Source: Gluconobacter sp. Dm-62 | GTDB taxonomy: Bacteria > Pseudomonadota > Alphaproteobacteria > Acetobacterales > Acetobacteraceae | Length of the DNA: 64,000 nt | NCBI RefSeq assembly: GCF_018256155.1 | Contig: NZ_JAERLY010000006.1 | Span: forward strand, 114,282-178,281 | Direction: 5' to 3' | The notes under the pieces: model-generated | What the model saw: only the letters and a program-made list of their open reading frames with translations | The model's database searches: none | What the model was told of the DNA's origin: nothing | Shown: piece by piece, positions 35,728 through 44,635 of the stretch | How positions within the stretch are numbered: position 1 is the first letter of the stretch | How the letters are laid out: the number at the start of each line of letters is the position of its first letter | Made by a program: the position numbers and the translations under genes

Positions 35728-37635
35728 GTGAGCCTGCTCACCATCACTGACCTGACCCTCCGCATCGCGGGCCGCACCCTGCTGGACAATGCGTCCCTCA
35801 GCGTGGACCCGGGACGCAAGATCGGTCTGATCGGCAAGAACGGCGCGGGAAAGTCCACCCTGCTGGCTGCAATCGCCGGTGATTTCGCCCCCGATGGGGG
35901 CACCATCACGCTCGCCGCCCGCGCCACAATGGGCCGTGTGAAACAGGAAACCCCCTCAGGCAGCACCTCCATTCTCGATACGGTTCTCGAAGGCGACCTC
36001 GAACGCACGCGCCTGCTTGCAGAAGCCGAAACCGCGACCGATCCCGACCGCATCGCCCATGTGCACGAGCGCCTCATCGCCATCGATGCCTACACGGCCC
36101 CTGCCCGCGCCGGGGCCATCCTGTCCGGTCTCGGCTTCGATCAGGACGCCCAGAGCCGCGCCGTCTCGGACTTTTCGGGCGGCTGGCGGATGCGCGTTTC
36201 GCTTGCCACGGCCCTGTTCCTGAACCCCGACCTTCTGCTGCTCGACGAACCCACCAACCATCTCGATATCGAAGCCACGCTCTGGCTGGAATCCTGGCTG
36301 GCGAAATTCTCCGGTGCGGCAATCATCGTCAGCCATGACCGCTCCCTGCTTGACAATACCGTCGATGCCATCGCCCATCTCGATCACCAGAAAATCAGCG
36401 TCACCCCCGGCGGCTACGACAATTTCGTGCGCATCCGCACGGAACAGGCCCTCCAGCAGAACCGCGCCGCCGAACGCATTTCCGCCCAGCGCGCCCATAT
36501 GCAGTCTTTCGTGGACCGCTTCCGCGCCAAGGCCACGAAAGCCAAACAGGCGCAGGCCCGCCTGAAGGCCCTCGAACGCCTTCCCCAGATCGACAGCGTC
36601 GTAGAAGACACGCCCACCCGCTTCTCTTTCCCCGAGCCGCAGCCCCTGCCCCCGCCGATGCTGAGCCTGAACAATGTGACTCTAGGCTATGATGGCCGCG
36701 TCGTGCTCAAGGGCCTGAACCAGCGTCTGGATATGGAAGACCGGATCGCCCTGCTCGGCCAGAACGGCCGTGGCAAGTCCACCTTCGCCAAGTTGCTGGC
36801 CGGGCGTCTGGAGCCCATGTCGGGCACCTACAGCCATTCGCCCAAGCTGAAGATCGGCTATTTCGCCCAGCACCAGAGCGATGAGCTCGTCCTCACCGAC
36901 ACGCCCATAGACCATATGAGCCGCGCCATGCCCGACGCGCTGCCCGCTGCCGTCCGCGCGCAGCTCGCGCGCTTCGGGCTTGACGAAAACCGGGCCGAAA
37001 CAAAGGTCGGCGAACTTTCCGGCGGCGAAAAGGCGCGACTGCTTCTCGCCCTGTCCACCCGCGAAGCCCCGCATCTTCTGATCCTCGATGAGCCGACCAA
37101 CCATCTCGATCTCGACGCCCGTGACGCTCTGATCCGCGCGCTATCGGCGTTCGAAGGGGCGGTCGTCCTCATCAGCCATGACAGCCATCTCGTGGAATCG
37201 GTGGCCGACCGTTTTTGGCTGGTCGAGGACGGCACGATCTCGCCGTTTGACGGTGACATGGCCGAATACCGCGCCTGGCTCCTGGAACGTGCCCGCAAGG
37301 CGCGCGCTGAAATGGCGGAGCGCAACAGAACCACCACGCCCCCTGCGGACGGCAATTCGTCGTCTGCCCAGAAGCGAATCGACCGTAAGGAACAGACCCG
37401 CGCGCTGGCACCGTTGCGCCGCAAAATCCGCGACGCTGAGAGCAAAATGGCCCAGCTCACCGCTGAAAAAAAGAAGATCGAGGACAGACTGGCTGATCCG
37501 GCCCTCTATCAGTCTGGCGATGCCGCAGAAGTGACCTCCCTGAACGTCCATCTCGCAGCACTGAACGCCAGCCTTGAAAACATTGAGGAAACCTGGCTTG
37601 AGGCCCAGACGGAACTTGAAGAAGCGCTGACCTGA
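35728..37635 (+). CDS. ABC-F family ATPase
   Basis: 635 aa, two ABC ATPase domains on one chain and no membrane part, as in ribosome-associated ABC-F factors (Uup/YheS group). First domain: GLIGKNGAGKST, FSGGWRMRVSLA, LLLLDEPTNHLDIEA. Second: LLGQNGRGKSTF, LSGGEKARLLLA, LLILDEPTNHLDLDA. Between them is an Arg/Lys/Gln-rich linker, and the last about 80 residues form a coiled coil (KIRDAESKMAQLTAEKKKIEDRL), as in Uup/YheS. GTG start at 35728, preceded by GAGG. Specific role in translation is inferred. Confidence 0.9.
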   Translation: MSLLTITDLTLRIAGRTLLDNASLSVDPGRKIGLIGKNGAGKSTLLAAIAGDFAPDGGTITLAARATMGRVKQETPSGSTSILDTVLEGDLERTRLLAEAETATDPDRIAHVHERLIAIDAYTAPARAGAILSGLGFDQDAQSRAVSDFSGGWRMRVSLATALFLNPDLLLLDEPTNHLDIEATLWLESWLAKFSGAAIIVSHDRSLLDNTVDAIAHLDHQKISVTPGGYDNFVRIRTEQALQQNRAAERISAQRAHMQSFVDRFRAKATKAKQAQARLKALERLPQIDSVVEDTPTRFSFPEPQPLPPPMLSLNNVTLGYDGRVVLKGLNQRLDMEDRIALLGQNGRGKSTFAKLLAGRLEPMSGTYSHSPKLKIGYFAQHQSDELVLTDTPIDHMSRAMPDALPAAVRAQLARFGLDENRAETKVGELSGGEKARLLLALSTREAPHLLILDEPTNHLDLDARDALIRALSAFEGAVVLISHDSHLVESVADRFWLVEDGTISPFDGDMAEYRAWLLERARKARAEMAERNRTTTPPADGNSSSAQKRIDRKEQTRALAPLRRKIRDAESKMAQLTAEKKKIEDRLADPALYQSGDAAEVTSLNVHLAALNASLENIEETWLEAQTELEEALT

Positions 37636-37718
37636 AACCGTCTCGGCCTGTTGGCGAGTGGCCTTCCTCAAAAGAATATTTGTTTTTTACTAACCGTTAC
37701 GGAAAAAATAACACTCCG

Positions 37719-37774
37719 GGGTCGGGGCCTGATTCGGCTTTGTCGTCATAAGCCGATCAGCGCTTCTGCCCCCG
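37719..37774 (+). promoter_or_regulatory. Structured 5' leader of the Hint/AIDA gene
   Basis: CTGATTCGGCTT (37729-37740) pairs with AAGCCGATCAG (37750-37760) with one bulge, and flanking CGGGGC (37723-37728) can pair with GCCCCCG (37768-37774), giving a two-level hairpin about 100 bases before the start codon. A smaller AGAGCT/AGCTCT hairpin follows at 37827-37840. No known riboswitch class is recognised. The remaining 37636-37872 sequence holds no gene. Confidence 0.45.
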
Positions 37775-37872
37775 TCACTATGAGCAGGTAATTTTTCCGG
37801 TCCGACATGTGGGTCGCGGGATGGAAAGAGCTCCAGCTCTCAAAACGCTGACGTTCACAGGAGTCATGAATC

Positions 37873-39651
37873 ATGCCCCGCGAATATAATTCCTCATCCG
37901 ACTGCTATTACAGCCGCCCGTCCCACACTCCGTCCTACGGCTCCCAAGGCTGCTCCTACAATTCCCATCGCACCCAGTCGGCCTCCGGCCTGACTGTCAG
38001 CGGCTATGGCCGCACACTTTATGTTCTTGATGGCGATTCCGTTACCAGAACATCTGTCCTGAATGGCGGCACTGTAGTGGTCGGATATGGCGGATCTTCA
38101 GGCTCTGCCACGGTCAGCAACAACGGCCTGCAGGCTGTTATCAACGGAGGAACGTCCTCCGGCACGACCGTGAAATCAGGTGGCATTGAGGTCGTCTACG
38201 CGGGCGGGCGCACGAGCCAGACCGTTCTTACGGGTGGTGATCAGGTTGTCTATGGTGGCACGGCCACCAACACGACGGTCGGCAATGGCAGCACCCAGTA
38301 TGTCCTGACTGGCCTTGCCAACGGCACAGCCATCAAGAGCGGCGGGGCAGCTGCTGTTTCCAGCTGGGGCACGATCAGTAACGCCTCCGTCTATAGCGGC
38401 GGCGAACTGATCGTGAACTATGGCTCCGTCGTCCAGAATACAAAGCTCTATACGGGCAGCACGCTCGACCTGAATTTCCTGCGTTACAGCAACTATGCGA
38501 CCGCTACGATCAGCAACGACTATCTGGTCATCACCAGCAATCATACGAAGATCTCTTTCAAGCTGGCCGACAACTACAGCGGTTACAAAAACCAGACCGT
38601 GACCCTGTCGCGTGACAACGATGGCAGCACGCTCCTCCACCTTCAGGAAGTCTGTTTCCTGCCGGGCACACTGATTGCAACACCTGTCGGCGAGCGTGCG
38701 GTCGAAACATTCGAAATCGGCGACAGCGTGCTTACCCCGAACGGCGAAACCCGTACCATTACCTGGGTTGGACGCGCTCATGCCCGCGTCCGCGCTGGCG
38801 TTCCCGACGATCAGGCTGGCTATCCGGTCCGTATCCTCGCCAATGCAATCGCCGATGGTGTGCCGCATGCCGATCTGCTGGTCACGGGCGAACACTGCCT
38901 GTTCCTGAATGGCGGCTTCACCCCGGCGCGCATGCTGGTCAACGGCGCCTCCATCATCTGGGACTACAGCATCACAGCCTATGACTACCTGCATGTCGAA
39001 ACTGACGGCCATTCCGTTATTCTCGCCAATGGTCTGATGACTGAGTCCTATCTCGACACAGGCAACCGTCACAGCTTCACGCAGTCCGGCCGTGTCGTCG
39101 CCTTCGGTGGCGCACCCGCGAGCTGGGCACATGACGCCGCAGCCGAACTCGTGACGGATCGCGCCCGCGTTGAGCCAATCTGGATGGCCATTGCGGCCCG
39201 TGCCGGCGTAGCGACCACCAAAACCGCCACAACCACGGATGCCGCACTTCGTCTGGAACTACCGTGTGGGACGCTGCTTACTCCGCGCCGTATCGTCAAC
39301 GACCGTGCCGTGTTCAGCCTCCCGGACGGTGTCAGCGATGTCCGGATCATATCCCGCACCAGCCGCCCCTGCGATATGGTCGGTCCGTTCCTCGACGATC
39401 GCCGCAACCTTGGCGTTCTGGTCGGAAACGTGACGCTGTTCGAGAGCGCTTCCACCCGCCAGATCACGACCCATCTGACAACGCAGGCCGAAGGCTGGTA
39501 CAGCCCCGATGCCGCATCCATGCGCTGGACCGCTGGCAACGCTGTCCTGAACATCAACACCATGACCGCCGCAGTTCTGACGCTGCAGATCGTCACTGCG
39601 GGCCCTTACAGCCTCGAAGACGACTTCGCTCCACTCGCTCTAAGCGCCTGA
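37873..39651 (+). CDS. AIDA-repeat protein with C-terminal Hint (hedgehog/intein) domain
   Basis: 592 aa with no signal peptide. Residues 1-40 are Ser/Tyr/Cys-rich (YNSSSDCYYSRPSHT). About 45-200 hold 18-20-residue AIDA-type repeats (TVLTGGDQVVYGGTATNTTV, AIKSGGAAAVSSWGTISNAS). A Hint domain begins at Cys261 (EVCFLPGTLIATPVGERAVETFEIGDSVLT) with the block-B histidine in LLVTGEHCLFL, and ends near MTESYLDTGNRHSF. A conserved-looking C-terminal part follows (SLPDGVSDVRIISRTSRP, DDRRNLGVLVGN, GWYSPDAASMRWT). Self-cleavage at Cys261 is plausible; a terminal His-Asn for full splicing is absent. An AGGAG site lies 9 bases before the ATG. Confidence 0.8.
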   Translation: MPREYNSSSDCYYSRPSHTPSYGSQGCSYNSHRTQSASGLTVSGYGRTLYVLDGDSVTRTSVLNGGTVVVGYGGSSGSATVSNNGLQAVINGGTSSGTTVKSGGIEVVYAGGRTSQTVLTGGDQVVYGGTATNTTVGNGSTQYVLTGLANGTAIKSGGAAAVSSWGTISNASVYSGGELIVNYGSVVQNTKLYTGSTLDLNFLRYSNYATATISNDYLVITSNHTKISFKLADNYSGYKNQTVTLSRDNDGSTLLHLQEVCFLPGTLIATPVGERAVETFEIGDSVLTPNGETRTITWVGRAHARVRAGVPDDQAGYPVRILANAIADGVPHADLLVTGEHCLFLNGGFTPARMLVNGASIIWDYSITAYDYLHVETDGHSVILANGLMTESYLDTGNRHSFTQSGRVVAFGGAPASWAHDAAAELVTDRARVEPIWMAIAARAGVATTKTATTTDAALRLELPCGTLLTPRRIVNDRAVFSLPDGVSDVRIISRTSRPCDMVGPFLDDRRNLGVLVGNVTLFESASTRQITTHLTTQAEGWYSPDAASMRWTAGNAVLNINTMTAAVLTLQIVTAGPYSLEDDFAPLALSA

Positions 39652-39658
39652 GACCAAC

Positions 39659-39747
39659 CCGGACTTCTGATCCTGCATGAAGTCCGGAACTGCCGACGTC
39701 TCTCTCTGGAAACGTCGGCAAAAGAAGGGGGGCCATTGACCCCCTTT
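39659..39747. terminator. Cluster of three hairpins after the Hint gene
   Basis: Three hairpins in 89 bases: CCGGACTTC/GAAGTCCGG (39659-39687), TGCCGACGT/ACGTCGGCA (39691-39720) and a GGGGG/CCCCC stem ending in CTTT (39726-39747). The T-run after the last is short, so termination may be partial. Confidence 0.6.
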
Positions 39748-39799
39748 CCCTCTGCCCATAAGCCAGTCGGCTACGACTGACCAAGGACAGACCTTCCCC

Positions 39800-40945
39800 A
39801 TGCCCATCTCTTTTTCCGATCCGGCAGAACGCAGCGAAACGGAACCTCGCGCGCGGGAACTGTCCAGAATTGCCGGGCTGATTCGCATCACGCTGGCCCT
39901 GACCCTGATGCTCTTGGCCATCTGGCTGATCGGCGATGTCCTCGCGGTGATTTTCGCTTCGGCCCTCGTGGCGATCGTCCTGCATGGGCTTGCCCGCATG
40001 CTGCGGCGTCACGTTCCCGTCATTCCCTATCAGGGCGCTGTCGCCCTCGTCACCGTCGTGATCCTTATCGCAATGATTGGTCTGGGCTGGTACAGCGGCC
40101 CCTCCATCAGCGACCAGTTCATCCGCCTCAAACAGGCTCTCATCACCCAGTCCGGTGAACTCCGAGCGCATCTTTCCGGCTCGACAGTCGGTCAGATGGT
40201 CCTCGACCACCTGCCTTCTTCCCTCGGTGGCAACGCGGCTGGCACTGCTGGACTGGGTTCGCTGGGCTCCGGTCTCGCAGGCTCTGTAACGGGCCTTCTG
40301 AGCAGCGTGTTCGGTATTCTCGGAACACTGCTGGTTGTCCTTATTGCAGGGCTGTACTTCGCTCTGAGCCCCGCCATCTATATCGATGGAATGCTCCGCC
40401 TCGTTCCCACCCAGCACCGTCCTGCCGCGCGTGAGCTGATGCTGACCGCAGGAGCGACTCTCTGGGCGTGGACGGCCGGTCAGGCGCTGGACATGCTGGT
40501 GGTCGGCATGCTGTCAGGGATCGGTCTGTCCCTGATCGGAGTGCCACTGGCGCTGGCGCTGGGCGTCGTGGCCGGTCTGTGCAACTTTATCCCCTATATC
40601 GGCGCCATTCTGGGCGCAGTCCCTGCCATTCTGCTGGGCCTCTCCCTCGGGACGCACGAAGCCCTGTTCGTCGCCATCCTGTACTGTGTGATCCAGTTCT
40701 TCGAAGGCAACGTCCTTGCTCCGCTGATCCAGCGACGCGCCGTTCACATGCCGCCCGCCCTCGCGATCCTCTCGCAGACGGTCTTCGGCTCCATTCTCGG
40801 CGCGCCCGGCCTGATTCTGGCATCTCCCATTACAGCCGCCCTGCTGGCCATGGGTGACAAGGCGACAGCCCCACTGGAAGACGAAAACCAGACCCGCCGC
40901 GCCGTCGGCGAGGTCACGGAAGAAGAAGAGAAGCAGGCGAAGTAA
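39800..40945 (+). CDS. AI-2E family transporter (PerM-like permease)
   Basis: 381 aa inner-membrane protein. Two N-terminal helices (IRITLALTLMLLAIWLIG, LAVIFASALVAIVLHGLA), a third near VALVTVVILIAMIGLGW, a soluble stretch of about 100 residues (DQFIRLKQALITQSGELRAHL) and five or so C-terminal helices with LVVGMLSGIGLSLIGVPLALALGVVAGLCNFIPYIGAILGAVPAILLGLS, the signature block of this family. Substrate in bacteria is mostly unknown despite the name. A strong terminator follows. Confidence 0.9.
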   Translation: MPISFSDPAERSETEPRARELSRIAGLIRITLALTLMLLAIWLIGDVLAVIFASALVAIVLHGLARMLRRHVPVIPYQGAVALVTVVILIAMIGLGWYSGPSISDQFIRLKQALITQSGELRAHLSGSTVGQMVLDHLPSSLGGNAAGTAGLGSLGSGLAGSVTGLLSSVFGILGTLLVVLIAGLYFALSPAIYIDGMLRLVPTQHRPAARELMLTAGATLWAWTAGQALDMLVVGMLSGIGLSLIGVPLALALGVVAGLCNFIPYIGAILGAVPAILLGLSLGTHEALFVAILYCVIQFFEGNVLAPLIQRRAVHMPPALAILSQTVFGSILGAPGLILASPITAALLAMGDKATAPLEDENQTRRAVGEVTEEEEKQAK

Positions 40946-40961
40946 GCCTTCCCGCGACGGG

Positions 40962-41009
40962 GCACAAAAAAAGACCGGCACTCCCACAGGAGGCCGGTCT
41001 TTTTTGTGC
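40962..41009. terminator. Strong bidirectional terminator
   Basis: GCAC then an A-run and AGACCGGC pair with GCCGGTCT, a T-run and GTGC, a long stem flanked by A and T tracts, between the convergent AI-2E transporter gene and the 141-aa membrane protein gene. Confidence 0.95.
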
Positions 41010-41028
41010 ATGAGCCTGCACCAGTCCC

Positions 41029-41454
41029 TTACTTCGCAGGCTGCGCCCCGTCCGGCTGCAAAGCCATGAGCTGCGCATCTGGAAAAGCATTCATCCGGAA
41101 CGGACCGCCTTTCGCAAGCTGAACCCCCACGATGTCGTCCTGCTTCTTGTATTTCCAGATGGAAATGATCACCGGCTGTCCCTGCGCCCCTGTCATCTCA
41201 AGAACGACCTTCGGAGCAAGATCGGTCTTTTCGCCCGACGGACCCCAGGCCGTCTCATGCGACTGAAGCCAGAGATTGACCTTCTGAACCTCATCACCCG
41301 TCAGGTCACGACTGACCGGCGCGCTCAGCTGACCCGCAGTCACTTCGGGAAATTTCCACGCATGCAGCAGCGGCCAGGTTACGAACCAGATGATGCCCAC
41401 CGGAATGAGGACAAGAGCACCGAATACCAGCAGCAGTTTCTGTTCGCGTCTCAC
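41029..41454 (-). CDS. Hypothetical membrane-anchored protein, 141 aa
   Basis: No family recognised. An N-terminal hydrophobic helix (LLLVFGALVLIPVGIIWFVTWPLL, about 7-30) after a basic MRREQK suggests a signal anchor with the rest outside the cytoplasm. The soluble part is charged (LTGDEVQKVNLWLQSHETAWGPSGEK, VIISIWKYKKQDDIVGVQL). Its GTG start overlaps the stop of the DegT aminotransferase gene as GTGA, linking it to the polysaccharide module; a role there is only a guess. Confidence 0.7.
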   Translation of the reverse strand: MRREQKLLLVFGALVLIPVGIIWFVTWPLLHAWKFPEVTAGQLSAPVSRDLTGDEVQKVNLWLQSHETAWGPSGEKTDLAPKVVLEMTGAQGQPVIISIWKYKKQDDIVGVQLAKGGPFRMNAFPDAQLMALQPDGAQPAK

Positions 41455-42593
41455 GCCTGTTCTCCTGCCCAGCGATTGAGGGCTGCAATAATGTAGTGGA
41501 CGTCATCGTCCGTCAGTTCGGGATGGAGGGGCAGCGCCAGAACCCGCGCGCCAAGTCCTTCAGCAACCGGCAGCGACGCCCCGTCATGATGCGGCGCATA
41601 GGCTGGCTGGTGATGAAGGGGCTTCGGATAATAAATGGCTGTCGGAACGCCAGCATTTTTCAGAAATGCCTGAAGCGAATCACGCTTCGCTGCATCCGGC
41701 AGCAACAATGTATAAATGGCCCAGGCGCTCTCGCTGTCTGAAACCCGCGCCGGGGGCACAATTCCCGCAGGCATCCCTGCATCATAAGCCGCTGCAATCG
41801 CATCCCGACGCTTCAGCTCCCCGTCGAACACGTCAAGCTTCGCCAGAAGCACCGCAGCCTGAAGCGTATCCAGACGTCCATTGATCCCGATCCGCTCCAC
41901 TTCATAGCGCGTCCGGCCTTCGCCGTGGGTGCGCAGGGAATGATACAGCGCCGCCAGATCATCATCATCCGTGAGGATCGCGCCCCCATCCCCGTAGCCG
42001 CCCAGCGGCTTGGACGGGAAAAAGGAAAGCGTGGTCGCCTTCGCCTCATGCCCCAGACGGCGGCCATGATACGTCGCCCCAAAAGACTGCGCACAATCGG
42101 CCACCAGCGTCAGGTTCTCCTGCACCGTCCAGGCTTTCAGTTCGTCCCAAGGCGCGGGCTGACCGAACAGATCCACCCCGATCACAACCCGCGGCTCCAG
42201 ATCTTCGGCCTGACGCACAGCCTCAAGCCGGGCTTTCAGCGATTCAAGACTGATCTGGAACGTCTGCGGATCGACATCCACGAAAACCGGCGTCCCACCC
42301 AGAAGCAGAACGACCTCCGCCGTCGCCGTATAGGTAAAGGCTGGCAGGAAGACCGCATCCCCCGGGCCAATCTCTTCGCCCATCAGCACCATCAGCAGCG
42401 CATCCGTCCCAGACGACACGCCGATCGCATGTTTCGCACCGCCGAACTCCGCCAGACGCTGCTCCAGTTCCTGCACCTCGGGGCCGAGCACAAAGCGGCA
42501 ATGCGCCATGACGGCGTCCACACGCTTCTGGATACTGCCGCCAAGGCGCACCTGCTGGGCGGGAAGGTCGAGAAAAGCAATCTGCCGTGTCAT
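41451..42593 (-). CDS. DegT/DnrJ/EryC1/StrS family sugar aminotransferase
   Basis: PLP-dependent aminotransferase of 380 aa acting on nucleotide keto-sugars. GVSSGTDALLMVLM, PAFTYTATAEVVLLLGGTPVFVDVD, LVADCAQSFGATYHG (PLP-ring Asp) and the Schiff-base Lys in TLSFFPSKPLGGYGDGGAI are all present; the FFPSKPLGxYGDGGA form resembles WbpE-like 3-amino-sugar enzymes. It overlaps the WbpM-like dehydratase gene by 4 bases, so it may aminate that enzyme's 4-keto product, or act at C3 of another sugar. Regiochemistry cannot be read from sequence. Confidence 0.9.
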   Translation of the reverse strand: MTRQIAFLDLPAQQVRLGGSIQKRVDAVMAHCRFVLGPEVQELEQRLAEFGGAKHAIGVSSGTDALLMVLMGEEIGPGDAVFLPAFTYTATAEVVLLLGGTPVFVDVDPQTFQISLESLKARLEAVRQAEDLEPRVVIGVDLFGQPAPWDELKAWTVQENLTLVADCAQSFGATYHGRRLGHEAKATTLSFFPSKPLGGYGDGGAILTDDDDLAALYHSLRTHGEGRTRYEVERIGINGRLDTLQAAVLLAKLDVFDGELKRRDAIAAAYDAGMPAGIVPPARVSDSESAWAIYTLLLPDAAKRDSLQAFLKNAGVPTAIYYPKPLHHQPAYAPHHDGASLPVAEGLGARVLALPLHPELTDDDVHYIIAALNRWAGEQA

Positions 42594-44590
42594 GGCGCTA
42601 TCATCTCCGGGTCGGGATGGGAGACCGCAACCGGCGTCTTGCCGTCACGGTTATGAATGAATTCCGGTACCAGCCTGTACAGAATAGTCATGATGGCGCC
42701 CAGATCACTGGCATGACAGGCGGCTTCAAGCTCATCCATTGCAGCTGTCGCCACCTTGAAATCGACCGTCCGCGGGGACGCCATCCGCAGACCTGGTGCA
42801 TCGGTCGGAACCGGCGCCTCACGTCCATGAAACAGCTCTTCGAACAGCTTCTCGCCCGGGCGCAGCCCGGTAAAGCGGATCTCGATATCGGTCTCGGGTC
42901 GCAGTCCCGCCAGACGGATCATCTGAAATGCCAGATCCATGATCCGCACCGGATCTCCCATATCGAGAACGAAAATACCGCCCTCTCTGAGACGCCGGTC
43001 CGTCGCATCGTTTTCCGCACGCTCATGTGTTCCGCGCACAGCCGCCTGCAACACCAGCCCCACGGCCTCCGGCACTGTCATGAAATAACGCGTCATATCC
43101 GGATGAGTGACCGTCAGAGGACCACCGTATTCCAGCTGCCGCCGGAACAGCGGCACGACCGAACCCGTGGAGCCCAGAACATTACCAAACCGCACAGTCA
43201 CGCAGCGCATGCTGCCATGTCCAGCCCGCGCCCGCATATCGAGCGCCTGACCATACACTTCGGCACAGCGCTTGCTGGCCCCCATCAGACTGGACGGATT
43301 GACGGCCTTGTCCGTAGAGATCATCACCATCGCCTGCGCGCCCGCCCGCTCGGCCTCATCCGCCACGATCCGTGTTCCGATCACATTGGTCAGCACACCC
43401 TCAACCGGATTGTCCTCAACGATAGGCACATGCTTGAGTGCCGCCGCGTGAAAGACAATCTGGGGCCGATACAAGCCGAACACTTCAGCCATCCGTCCGC
43501 GGTCACGCACATCCGCGATGATCTGATGGCACGCAACAGTCCCGAAGCGTTCTGACAGATCCAGATTGATCTGCCACAGCGCATATTCACTGCTCTCGAT
43601 CAGAAGAAGCATGGCCGGCTTGAAGGATGCGATCTGCCGCGCCAGTTCAGAGCCAATGCTCCCCCCGGCCCCCGTAACAGCAATGACGCGCCCAGCAATC
43701 ATGCGCGCCATTCCCTGTGAATCGAGTGTCACGGGCGGCCTGTTCAGAAGATCCTCGATCGCGATAGGCCGAAGCTCCACACGATCGGCCGGCTGCAACG
43801 CGGTCAACGACGGTGTACGCTGGACATCAATGTCATAGACCCGCGCAGCCTCAAGAATCCGGGCCAATTCCCTTCCCTTGATCTCCCCCGCCGTGATCAC
43901 CAGCGCATCCGGCAGTTTTCCAGCGGCGAACAACCGCTCCAGAATAGCCGGCGTCTCGCCAATCGTTCCCAGGATGGGGCAGTCATGGATCCGTCGCCCG
44001 GCCTGCTGCGCGCCACCTGTCAGCAGCCCGACCACACGCCTGTTGTTCTCGCTGTCCCGTTCCATGGCCCGGATAAACAGATCCGCCTCATGGTCCGCTC
44101 CAAGCAGAAGAATGCGCTTGCCACCAAGAACCACGCTTTTGCGCCGTGCCGCCAGCCGCCACATCATGCGAATAGCGCCGAGAAAGACCAGCAGAACCAG
44201 CGCATGGATAATGGGAAAAGTCGGTGTCGGCAGCGGATAGCCCGCCACGCGCAGCAACCCGGCAAACAGCAGCGCACTCAGAACGGATGCACAGGCAATA
44301 TTGAATAGATCCGCCACGCCCGAAAACCGCCAGTACTGCTGCGGGATACGGAACGGCAATCCGCCCACCAGCAGCGTGATCCCGCCCCCGGCGATAAACC
44401 ATAACGGATGCAGCCATCCGCCCGCCGGATCAGCCAGCCAACGCGCAACTGGCGCCGCTGATGCGGAGACGACTCCGTCGAGCGCGACATTGAGAGCGAT
44501 ACGGCGAGCCTGCATCGACGTGCGGGAGGCTGGGCCGGAAGGGGGCATTGAGGCCGGAGACGTGGGCCCTGTAGGATGAACAGATGTCAC
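42590..44590 (-). CDS. Nucleotide-sugar 4,6-dehydratase, membrane-anchored (CapD/WbpM family)
   Basis: 666 aa from a GTG at 44590 (AAGGGG upstream). The N-terminal third has about four hydrophobic segments (LWFIAGGGITLLVGG, ACASVLSALLFAGLLRVAG, IIHALVLLVFLGAIRMMW), then a Rossmann region VLGGKRILLLGADHEADLF. The catalytic SDR half starts VIAVTGAGGSIGSELARQI with VFHAAALKHVPIVEDNPVEG and ISTDKAVNPSSLMGASKR; the TDKA form replaces the usual Tyr-Lys pair, as in WbpM-type UDP-GlcNAc 4,6-dehydratases. Makes a 4-keto-6-deoxy sugar for amino-sugar synthesis. Divergent from the initiating transferase gene. Confidence 0.9.
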   Translation of the reverse strand: MTSVHPTGPTSPASMPPSGPASRTSMQARRIALNVALDGVVSASAAPVARWLADPAGGWLHPLWFIAGGGITLLVGGLPFRIPQQYWRFSGVADLFNIACASVLSALLFAGLLRVAGYPLPTPTFPIIHALVLLVFLGAIRMMWRLAARRKSVVLGGKRILLLGADHEADLFIRAMERDSENNRRVVGLLTGGAQQAGRRIHDCPILGTIGETPAILERLFAAGKLPDALVITAGEIKGRELARILEAARVYDIDVQRTPSLTALQPADRVELRPIAIEDLLNRPPVTLDSQGMARMIAGRVIAVTGAGGSIGSELARQIASFKPAMLLLIESSEYALWQINLDLSERFGTVACHQIIADVRDRGRMAEVFGLYRPQIVFHAAALKHVPIVEDNPVEGVLTNVIGTRIVADEAERAGAQAMVMISTDKAVNPSSLMGASKRCAEVYGQALDMRARAGHGSMRCVTVRFGNVLGSTGSVVPLFRRQLEYGGPLTVTHPDMTRYFMTVPEAVGLVLQAAVRGTHERAENDATDRRLREGGIFVLDMGDPVRIMDLAFQMIRLAGLRPETDIEIRFTGLRPGEKLFEELFHGREAPVPTDAPGLRMASPRTVDFKVATAAMDELEAACHASDLGAIMTILYRLVPEFIHNRDGKTPVAVSHPDPEMIAP

Positions 44591-44635
44591 GCGCCCCTTA
44601 TAGCGCCAAAAGCCTCCCTCCCATAAAGTCGTCCA

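Noticed and set aside
37866..37875. ATG 7 bases before the Hint gene start
   Set aside because: It is in another frame and reaches no convincing protein; the ATG at 37873 has better spacing to AGGAG.
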